Assembly: GCA_027577415.1 (NCBI GenBank)
Contig: JANBQS010000507.1
Span: 1-16,344 of the forward strand
Reading direction: 5' to 3'
DNA length: 16,344 bases
Source: Coemansia sp. RSA 922
Lineage: Eukaryota; Kickxellomycota; Kickxellomycetes; Kickxellales; Kickxellaceae
The notes beneath the pieces were generated by a model. The model saw nothing but the letters and a program-made list of their open reading frames with translations, did not search any database and was not told the DNA's origin. A program made the position numbers and the translations under genes. Numbering within the stretch: the first letter of the stretch is position 1; every line of letters starts with the position of its first letter. Shown piece by piece: positions 1-7,500 of the stretch.

Positions 1-507
1 GCGAATCTCGCGCTTACTGCTACAGGCGACACAAAAGGTAATGCGGCCACCTAGTCTCTGCCACAGCAGCAACAAGTACAAGCGAACGATTGCTTGCATT
101 GTAGGAGAGAGCATGTCCAAACTCAACAGCACTTGAATTTATGCGACAAATAGGTCACAACGGGTATTGTTGGCATACCCGTCAACCACGCAGCGCGCCC
201 GCAGCTTATTGACACCTACAAGAAGACTCTTGTTGAACTGAAAGCAAAGATCCCCGAGACGGCAGCTTACCGCCAGTCAGTCGAGGCGATAACCGCACAT
301 CGGCTAAAGATTGCCGAGCAAAACGAGGACACAGCAAAGATCGAAGAGCTCATTGGCAGTGGCCAAATCGAAGAGCTCATCTATCAGGCAGAGGACGAGA
401 TAAAGCTCATTTCGAAAATGGCAGAGTGGAGGGCTTGGGAGCCTCTCGAAGAGCCAGCTCCACCTCGTCAGTGGGAGTACTTTAAAAAGGCACTGTTGAC
501 AGAGTAG
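1..507 (+). CDS. NDUFA5: NADH:ubiquinone oxidoreductase (complex I) NDUFA5-type subunit, 5'-partial, two exons
   Basis: This is the nuclear-encoded accessory subunit of mitochondrial complex I known as NDUFA5/B13 in animals and the 29.9 kDa subunit in Neurospora; it sits in the peripheral (matrix) arm. Exon 2 (154-507, stop TAG 505-507) encodes 117 residues beginning VTTGIVGIPV and containing the family signatures TGIVG, IPETAAYR, a charged helical middle part and the C-terminal W-x2-WEPLEEPAPP-x-QWEYF motif. The preceding exon ends at 37 and reads RISRLLLQATQK in frame (codons from position 2), which resembles a basic, hydroxylated mitochondrial presequence. The start codon lies outside the window. 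Joining 37 to 154 keeps the frame (phase 0) and gives the expected family N-terminus. The gene converges on the M28 peptidase gene, with only 60 bases between the two stop codons. Family assignment is strong; the exact first-exon boundary is an inference. Confidence 0.88.
38..153 (+). other. Intron in the NDUFA5-type gene
   Basis: The 116-nt intron starts GTAATG and ends AATAG. A branch-like ACTCAAC lies at 121-127, about 27 nt before the acceptor, the same spacing as the better ACTAAC branch site in the UBR1 gene of this window. Phase 0 joining gives QK|VTTGIVG. The donor is not a consensus GTAAGT, and the frame stays open through much of the intron before a TGA near its 3' end, so a slightly different donor cannot be excluded. 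Confidence 0.72.
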
Positions 508-543
508 ATACATAAACTCTTAGGGCGTTGCTGAGCCGAATTC

Positions 544-549
544 TTTAAT
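544..549 (-). terminator. Possible polyadenylation signal (ATTAAA) of the M28 peptidase gene
   Basis: On the minus strand ATTAAA lies 18-23 bases past the peptidase stop codon, inside the 60-base gap shared with the convergent complex I gene. ATTAAA is a known variant of the AATAAA signal. If used, the two transcripts would probably overlap at their 3' ends. Confidence 0.35.
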
Positions 550-567
550 ACAAGCAAAATGTTTGAT

Positions 568-2922
568 CTAGACTTCACGCAGGAACCAGGCTGCTTCATA
601 GACTATTTCGGCAGTGCGCTTCTCGTACTGGCGCAGCATTTTCCATCTGTGGTCTTCAGCAGCCTCAGCAATGGCAGGAAAGACTTGCGCGTCATATCCC
701 AGCCAGCGGCCAGGTCCAACTAGGGCATGCTTATACCATTCACGGCCTGGGATGCCGTCTGGATCGATAAAGTGGCGCTCTAGTCTTGACACGCGGTCGT
801 TAATCGACTTTCGCAGCTTACGACAGTTCATGCGGCGACGACGCCCAGCCATCTGGCAGTCCTCGCCATACACAGTGCGCAAGCGATGCTTGCTCTGTTC
901 CACCAAGTGCGCATTAGTCAGGAATTGCCGCTGCGCTGCGCGAAGACGGTGGAAACGCTTCATAACAGTCCCATTTGACGAGGCCGCAGTATGCCCAGCC
1001 ACTTGCCTTTCAAGAACTCGAATATAGGCTGCTAATGACCTGGCGTAGCTAGTTGGGCTCAGCTTGAGGACGGCGTCGTCGGCCAAGTGGATCACAACGA
1101 GACCGCAGACACGTGTTATGGCCTGGTGCAGCTCAAAGTTGGGATCCACAAATGTGGTCATCTGCTTGTAGCTGTCGTAATTGGAGTGGTAAGTGCCTAG
1201 TCCGCCGCCAAAGCCCAAGTTTAGAGATGATACACCAGCGTGCGACATGAATGGAGTATAGTCACTGCCTGCTCCGAGTGGTCGGACAGGCGGAGTATGG
1301 TGCTCGGCGCTGCTTGGATCTATATAGGAACCGTCGTCATCCTCGTAAAGATCCGCCTTGTTACTAACCAGGCCTCCCTGCGACTGGCGCAGCCATGCAT
1401 CATAAACAGTCTCGTTGGAGCCTGGGAAGGCTACTTTTTTGGTAACTGCAAAGAGCAAGTCCTTGAAGATCGGCGACGCACTTGCGCCAAATTCAGAGCC
1501 CATGACAGCAGCGTCAACGTTCACATAGGCAACGACATCAGCTCGGATCCAGTCTATATTATCCTCGACCCACTCGGTCGAACCAACAAGGCTGTACTCT
1601 TCGGCGTCCCATGAGGCGAGGATAATGGTGCGACGAGGGCGCCAGCCAAGCTTCATAAGCTCACCAAAGGCTCGAGCAAGTTCCAGGAGCACGGCGGACC
1701 CTGACGATGGGTCAGAGGCACCGGCACACCATGCATCGCGATGGTTGCCAATGATGATCGCGCGCTCTGGCTCTTCTGAACCCGTGATTCGGCCAATGAT
1801 GTTTTGGATCGGAGTCGTTTTAAAATCGACATGGTTTAGGAGATTGACTGACAATGCACTGGGGCCGGTCCAATATTCCACGCCTCTCGATGTCAAGCCG
1901 CCTACCCAGCTATCGGATATCTCTGAAGCGTTCTTGCCATGTCCAACGAGTGCGCGAAGCAGAGGCTCGGCGTCGCGGTAGGATAAAGGCAGTGAGGGAA
2001 TGCCATTCAGACTTTTGGCGTCCTTTGGATCCAGGCGTGGTGCATCCTTGGTCGCTGGGTGGCCTGGCGTCAGTGGGTCACCCGGATAGACCTGGATCAG
2101 CGAAACTGAGCCGCGTTGGAACGACGATTCGGGACGCCAGGGACCATTTGGATACACTTTGCCAATGCAGTATCCATCGTCAGCAGGGTCGGAGTATATG
2201 AGCACACCGCGAGCACCGCCTCGCTCGGCGCCATGTACCTTGAGCCCACGTAGTATGCCTCCATAGCGAACCAGGACCACCTTATCCTTGATGCTTACTC
2301 CAGCAGCCTTGAGGGCCCTAAAGTCGTCCAAGGTTCCGTAGTTGGCGTAAACTAACTGACCAGTGACGTTGCCGCTGGCGGATAGTCCCAAAAATGCGGG
2401 CAGATTATTGGGGTCTTCCGACGCAGAGTCGCCAGCAATCACATCCTCTTTCAACCCCGCCTCAAACTCGACAATGTGAGTGCTTTCGTTGAACAGGGCA
2501 ACGCGCTGATCGACGGGGTAGTTTAGCCAGGGATAGTACTCTACAATCTTTGCACCAACCCCTTGAGCCTCAAAGTAATCGCGTGTGTACGCTGCCTGCG
2601 TGCGGTTGATGCCAGCGACATGCGTGCCGGAGGTGTAATACTGAAGGTGCTCACGCAAGCGATCGGTGGATGGAATGCGAAGGAACAGCTGCCCAGGATC
2701 AATGCGTCCATCTCCTTGATCGCGCGCAGTCCCAGACCGCATGTCGTGCATGCACAGGGGCACAGGAAGGTACGTTGCAGCATATAGAGTCAGAAACAGT
2801 GCCATGACGGATAGCCCAGTGGCTATACCTCTCCAAATGCTTATTCTGGCTCTGTGCGCCGGCTGGTTTGGCGCCACATATGAGCCACAAAGTGGCTTTT
2901 CCTCGATAGCGGAGAGTGCCAT
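568..2922 (-). CDS. M28 zinc metallopeptidase, glutamate carboxypeptidase II / transferrin-receptor superfamily (Vps70-like), type II membrane protein
   Basis: A 784-residue single-exon protein with the full architecture of glutamate carboxypeptidase II (human GCPII about 750 residues; yeast Vps70 about 810). A short cytosolic tail of about 30 residues is followed by one hydrophobic segment (about 31-54), so the rest is lumenal or extracellular. A protease-associated domain (about 183-345) includes VRYGGILRG and YSDPADDG. The M28 domain (about 365-590) has all expected ligands of a two-zinc site: H394 (GNHRD), bridging D404 (SDPSSG), catalytic E441 and ligand E442 (WDAEEYSLVGS), D470 (NVDAAV) and H579 (TYHSNYDS). 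A helical dimerisation-type domain follows (about 620-784). Six N-glycosylation sequons (N106, N145, N185, N331, N503, N650) fit a secretory-pathway location. The ATG at 2922-2920 was chosen: it has A at -3 and puts the membrane segment near the N-terminus; the open frame continues upstream without an ATG. Active peptidase is likely; the substrate is unknown. Confidence 0.9.
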   Translation of the reverse strand: MALSAIEEKPLCGSYVAPNQPAHRARISIWRGIATGLSVMALFLTLYAATYLPVPLCMHDMRSGTARDQGDGRIDPGQLFLRIPSTDRLREHLQYYTSGTHVAGINRTQAAYTRDYFEAQGVGAKIVEYYPWLNYPVDQRVALFNESTHIVEFEAGLKEDVIAGDSASEDPNNLPAFLGLSASGNVTGQLVYANYGTLDDFRALKAAGVSIKDKVVLVRYGGILRGLKVHGAERGGARGVLIYSDPADDGYCIGKVYPNGPWRPESSFQRGSVSLIQVYPGDPLTPGHPATKDAPRLDPKDAKSLNGIPSLPLSYRDAEPLLRALVGHGKNASEISDSWVGGLTSRGVEYWTGPSALSVNLLNHVDFKTTPIQNIIGRITGSEEPERAIIIGNHRDAWCAGASDPSSGSAVLLELARAFGELMKLGWRPRRTIILASWDAEEYSLVGSTEWVEDNIDWIRADVVAYVNVDAAVMGSEFGASASPIFKDLLFAVTKKVAFPGSNETVYDAWLRQSQGGLVSNKADLYEDDDGSYIDPSSAEHHTPPVRPLGAGSDYTPFMSHAGVSSLNLGFGGGLGTYHSNYDSYKQMTTFVDPNFELHQAITRVCGLVVIHLADDAVLKLSPTSYARSLAAYIRVLERQVAGHTAASSNGTVMKRFHRLRAAQRQFLTNAHLVEQSKHRLRTVYGEDCQMAGRRRRMNCRKLRKSINDRVSRLERHFIDPDGIPGREWYKHALVGPGRWLGYDAQVFPAIAEAAEDHRWKMLRQYEKRTAEIVYEAAWFLREV

Positions 2923-3256
2923 TATTACTCGCGCAAAAAAATGAAGAAGTGGCTTGTATAAGCTATTTTCGAGCAACTCAGTAATATGTAAACCAAGACA
3001 ACGATTGTACAAAAGAGAGCTCTCCTCGACATTGGAGGGCGTGGGCTTTGCAAGTGGCCACAATCGTTAATGCCTAGGCCTGTGAGGCCACATGCGGCCA
3101 AGCGGATCAAGGATAGGGGGCGGATTAAAAAAAGTAGATTGTGTAGACGACGAAGTTCCACTTTTTTTGATAACACCAACTTTCTTTCAATCTTCCCTCT
3201 ATTTTTCTTTTTTTTGCATTTTGCTTTCGAGGCGCCCCTCTGTAAATTACAACAGC
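2923..3256. promoter_or_regulatory. Divergent promoter between the M28 peptidase and ferrochelatase genes
   Basis: These 334 bases separate two start codons that point away from each other, so both genes must take their promoters from here or from each other's bodies. Visible elements are a CCAAT box on the minus strand (ATTGG, 3031-3035), four GGCC cores within about 45 bases (3056, 3077, 3086, 3096) and a long pyrimidine tract (about 3166-3235) just before the ferrochelatase ATG, of the kind often found near fungal transcription starts. No TATA box of good quality was seen. CCAAT boxes bind the Hap complex, which controls haem and respiratory genes in other fungi; that link is inference. 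Confidence 0.6.
3031..3035 (-). promoter_or_regulatory. CCAAT box (candidate Hap-complex site)
   Basis: CCAAT is read on the minus strand, 113 bp before the first coding base of the peptidase gene and about 222 bp before that of ferrochelatase. CCAAT-binding (Hap2/3/5-type) complexes act in either orientation. A five-base match can arise by chance. Confidence 0.3.
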
Positions 3257-4429
3257 ATGAACGCGCTTACTACGCGCCTGGCTGCTGTCAAATGCGCTGG
3301 CTCGTACAGCACGGGCAGAGGAGGCAGCAGCACAAAGCTCGGCATACTGATGATGAACATGGGCGGTCCGCGCACACAGAACGACGTGGGTCAGTTTCTG
3401 ACCAACCTCTTTTCTGACCGCGACATCATAAAGCTTCCCATGCAGAGCATAGTCGGGCAAGCCATTGCCAGGCGGCGCGTAGGCAAGATAAAGGAGCAGT
3501 ACATGCAAATTGGCGGCGGCTCGCCAATAGAAAAATGGACACGGGCGCAGGGAAGCGGGATGGTCAAGCAGCTTGATCAGACCAGCCCAGCGACTGCACC
3601 ACACAGCTACTACGTCGGGTTTCGGTACACGGAGCCAAACACGCCTCAAGCGGTGGAGAACATGATCGCCGATGGAGTCGACCACGTCATTGCATTCACG
3701 CAATACCAACAGTTCTCGGGCTCAACTACTGGTAGCAACCTGAATGAGCTTTACCGCGTGCAAAAGAGACTTGACCCCGAATCTAGGCTGCGGTGGAGCT
3801 TTATAGATCGCTGGGGCACGCATCCCAAGCTTGTCAGCTCGTTTGCCGACCGCATCGAAGCCCAAATCGCCAAGCTGACCGACGACGTGCGACACACCAC
3901 ACCCATCTTGTTCTCAGCTCACTCGCTACCACTCAAAGTTGTCGATCGCGGCGACCCCTACGTTGCCGAAGTCGGTGGTACCGTTGCCTATGTTGTAAAT
4001 GAGCTTCGTCGCCGCGGAATCGATAACCCCTACCGCCTGGTATGGCAGTCGGCGGTTGGCCCGCTGAGGTGGCTTGGCCCACAGACAGAAGCGACTATCA
4101 AGCATTACGGCAGCATTGGATACTCCTCGCTGGTGATGGTGCCCATCGCATTTACTTCCGATCACATAGAGACGCTGTTTGAGCTGGACATCGAGTACGG
4201 CAAGGTTGCACACGATGCAGGAATCAGTCAGTATATGCGTGCCGAAGCCCTCAACGACCACCCGCCCTTTATAGATGCCCTAGCGACTATTGTCAAGGAG
4301 CACATTGACGCTGGCTTCCCCACCAGCCCGCAGCTTCTCCTGCCTGACCCCGGAGCCGAATCAGCTCAAACCATCACAACTAGGAAGTGGATTGCAGCGC
4401 AAGCTGCTAGGCAAGCTGAGCGCAAGTAG
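3257..4429 (+). CDS. HEM15: Ferrochelatase, mitochondrial (protohaem ferro-lyase)
   Basis: The enzyme inserts Fe2+ into protoporphyrin IX, the last step of haem synthesis, on the matrix side of the inner mitochondrial membrane. The single-exon protein has 390 residues (yeast Hem15 393). The first 25 or so residues are rich in S, T, A, R and K with no acidic residue, as in a mitochondrial presequence; the mature domain starts at KLGILMMNMGGP. Conserved blocks include IGGGSPIEKWT (85-95), YYVGFRYTEP, AFTQYQQFSGSTTGS, FSAHSLP with catalytic H222, NPYRLVWQSAVGP, WLGPQT and FTSDHIETLFELDIEY with E305 (equivalent to human E343). All cysteines that bind the [2Fe-2S] cluster in the animal enzyme are missing: the human C196 position is G155 and the C-terminal Cys motif is absent. 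The only cysteine is C13, in the presequence. ATG 3257 has A at -3. An in-frame ATG at 3092 would add 55 residues and is judged untranslated or minor. Confidence 0.97.
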   Translation: MNALTTRLAAVKCAGSYSTGRGGSSTKLGILMMNMGGPRTQNDVGQFLTNLFSDRDIIKLPMQSIVGQAIARRRVGKIKEQYMQIGGGSPIEKWTRAQGSGMVKQLDQTSPATAPHSYYVGFRYTEPNTPQAVENMIADGVDHVIAFTQYQQFSGSTTGSNLNELYRVQKRLDPESRLRWSFIDRWGTHPKLVSSFADRIEAQIAKLTDDVRHTTPILFSAHSLPLKVVDRGDPYVAEVGGTVAYVVNELRRRGIDNPYRLVWQSAVGPLRWLGPQTEATIKHYGSIGYSSLVMVPIAFTSDHIETLFELDIEYGKVAHDAGISQYMRAEALNDHPPFIDALATIVKEHIDAGFPTSPQLLLPDPGAESAQTITTRKWIAAQAARQAERK

Positions 4430-4437
4430 TGTTTGGC

Positions 4438-4443
4438 AATAAA
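4438..4443 (+). terminator. AATAAA polyadenylation signal of ferrochelatase
   Basis: A canonical AATAAA lies nine bases after the ferrochelatase stop codon, followed by a T-run and A-run at about 4450-4464. It is within the 99-base gap shared with the convergent UBR1 gene. The very short distance to the stop codon is unusual but fits the compact gene spacing. Confidence 0.5.
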
Positions 4444-4528
4444 ATCGTGTTTTTAAAAAAAAAGTCCTCTAATATAACTATCGTGTAAAGGAAAAGAAGA
4501 GGAAGAAAGGATACTGGTACTGGCTACT

Positions 4529-7500
4529 CTAGAGGGAAACCCAGCCGCCAATGTCAAACGCTTGGTCGATCTTGCGCGCGACAAACACGGGTATCTTTTG
4601 CGTCAAAACGAGCTTCCGCATCTCCTCGTACCGATTCTTGTTGAGGAAGAGTGGGCGACCCCGCTTCAGGCCAAGGTCAACCTCGCCATGCTGGTCGAGG
4701 TAAGGCGCCGACATAAAGCAGCCGTTGTCGTGGTGGAGTAACAAAAGTCCGCACTTTTTGACTAGGAGATACACGCCCACCGTCCCACCACAAGTCTTCA
4801 TGTGCATGTTGCACTCGCCGATTCCGTCCTCTTCACAGCAGAAGCTCTGAGCACATACAAAGCCGCCACACAGCAAACACAAAGCAGGATCGCTGGGTAT
4901 GCCGTTGCACCGCGGGCAGAACGCCTTGGCCGAGCGCTCAAACAGCACCTCAAATCGCTCAGGGAGATCAACGAGCGAGTACAGTGTAGGCATGCCAACT
5001 GGTACCGCCATCGTGTATCCGGCTCCAAGCGACATTGCCGATGTGTGCCGGCGTCTAAATGTGCGCAGCTCGCGCAGCCAGCCCTCCGCTGCCACTCGCA
5101 TAGTGGGCTGCGACTCAATATCCAATATATGGTGCAGGTCGGGCAGATTGAGGAGCTTGAGCAGCCTGACGCACTCGGAATCGGTCTGTGGCAGAACTTG
5201 CGGATTGTTGTCCGAGTTTAGCACCGTCTGCCTCTCTGCGTGAAGCCAAGGCGCCTCGCGCGCAATGTCCACGCCGTATTGGAGGTAGAAGACGAGAGCG
5301 ATTCGGCGCAAGAAGGGGAGAATGAGCGTCGCTACAAGCTTTGTTACTGTTACTGGATGGACAGCCGTTCTGAGTCGCTCCAGTGTCGTATTGTCTTCCT
5401 CAGGTCCCTGCATCTGGCGCGTGGCCCATATCACCAGCGCGTGTATGCCCGGCGCAGACGAGTTGAGTAGAGGAGCATCGCTGCCGTGGGAAAGAACGGA
5501 AAGAAGCTTGACATCGCGGGCTTCAGGCGCGTCAACCCATGGCTGGGGTACTTGCCCTTCTGCCTGACCAGCCTCTTCCACTGTTGCTGTCGTTATTGCC
5601 ATTGTCGCCGTTGGCAGCGAGACTGCTGCTGACGCCGCGGATGGTGGAGCCTTGTTTATATCAGCTGGCGGGGCTAGAGCTACCCGGAGTGCCTTTGGTG
5701 CGCCCGTGTACTGGCCCAAGAGGCTGTCGCCGACTGCCACGCAGGCACGAACTAGCTCGGCAGTAAAGAACAAACGCACAAGATGCCAAACGTCGACGCC
5801 AAACGGCATGACCAGCGACAGACTGATATCGGTAAAGGCAGCAAACGTATCTTGCATTAGGAATGGCTTGGAGGGCATTCCCTCGCTGCCCGTGGTCCAG
5901 CGCGACTGCTCAGCTACATATTCCATCGATCTGCTAATACGTTGGCCACTGAGTGGCGCCAGAGTATAGCTAATGTCCTTCAGCATCTCGAGACGCGTTC
6001 GAGCGAGTATATCGGTTTGCATCGTCGCAGCTGACAGCGGATGAGCCAAGGAGGACGCCAACAACGCCGCTTGGGATTCAGACACTAGCTGACGCAGTCG
6101 CTGCGAGGGTGCCACAGACGCAACTTGAGGATCTGAACTATCGACATTTGACCGGGCGATTTCGGCTGCGGGCCGGAAAACGGTGCGATATTGCAGCTCT
6201 GCTATCCTTCCAAGCGAGTGCATAAACACTGCGTGAGCCTCGGGGATGGCATCGCATAGAGTACCCGAAGGCAGTGTGCGCGAATCCTCATGGTCAAATA
6301 CGGGTGGGTTCCTCACTCCGCGCTGAGCTAGCTCTAGCACTTCAACCGTATGAGCAAACAGGGCACTGACGGCCCTATCAAATGGGTAGGGCTGGTTCGA
6401 ACCCTTTGGAAGCTGTGCAAGCATGCCGCCACTGCCGACGTTCGCCAAGGACTGTAAACCAGCCCCAGACATCGTCCCAGTTGAGCCAAACATGCGCAAG
6501 TGGTCAACAATGCTTTGCAAGAGCGGCGGCAGTGAGCCCAGTGGTTGCTCGGGTATAAATCCGCCACTTCGAGAAGGCGCTGCTGCCATGGCCTGGAACT
6601 CATAGTCATCGTCGTCCTCGTCATCTTCGTCGTCGTCTTCCTCATCCTCATCCTCCTCTTCGAGTCTGTGGCCAGTGGGTCTCTCAGACTTTGGAACAGG
6701 CGAGACAGATTGGGCGACCAACGCGCTTGGACTGGCTTTTTCCTTCCCTTTAGTCAAGTGCTCGAATAGATTGGTAGCTGGCAGGCCGACATGGTTGTCA
6801 CGCTGGACACTTTGGAGCACTTCGAACAGGCGAGTGTACATAAACTGGAAGGCCTCCATGTGCTCGCGAAGTTTTGCCTCTTGCTCACTAGTCATACGGT
6901 CGGGTGTCCTTGGCGCAGCTAGAGCCTGGTGGGTGTGGCCCGCAGCTGGGTTACTAGTATCGGGCGACGAGCAGCGACTGCTGTCATTCCCAGCGGCGTC
7001 AAGTCGATCGTGCAAGTGCCGGCGAGAATGATTTCCCTGGTAGTAGCCATGCTCGGCATAGTGGCGGTCAGCCGTCCAGCGCACATAGCGCGAAAGGGGC
7101 AAAATAAGACGCTCAGGGCCTGGGGCAGCTCCAAGCGCACCGCCTGCAAGATGCGGCAAGAACCGCGACAATAGAGTCTGCAGACTGAATCCGCCAGGCA
7201 AGCGCGGTGCGCTACGAAGTAGATCGTCCAGGCGAGGAATGGAGTCAGCCAAGCCGTCGGCGAAGTTGAAAGGAAAAGACCCCGGGTTACGAAGCACAGC
7301 TGCCAGGCCGCTAGCGACGCTCTCCTCGGCAGACATTGCGCCTTGTGGCCTAACAGAAGAGGCTGCTGTTGCATAACTGGAACTCGCCGCATCGCCGCCT
7401 GTGCTGGCAGTCAGGCCTCCGTCGGTGGCTGGTGGCGCCTGGTTGCCACGGCCCATCGAGTCCAGCGTGGTGGCTGAAGCTGTAGCAGTGGCAGGTTGGC

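Noticed and set aside
2923..3063. N-terminal extension of the M28 peptidase from a non-ATG codon at 3063
   Set aside because: There is no ATG, and the ATG at 2922 gives the expected short cytosolic tail before the membrane segment.
3092..3256. In-frame ATG 165 bases upstream of the ferrochelatase start, adding 55 residues
   Set aside because: The extension is translated from the promoter's pyrimidine tract and gives a Phe/Leu-rich stretch with acidic residues, unlike a presequence; the ATG at 3257 gives the normal length and presequence.
3125..3709. A 194-codon frame on the minus strand over the ferrochelatase start
   Set aside because: It is antisense to conserved ferrochelatase codons and shows no family features; judged a shadow.
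568..4429. Functional iron-related cluster of a transferrin-receptor-like gene next to ferrochelatase
   Set aside because: The neighbour has a complete peptidase zinc site and is not a transferrin receptor; shared fold and a shared promoter are not evidence for an iron-uptake role.
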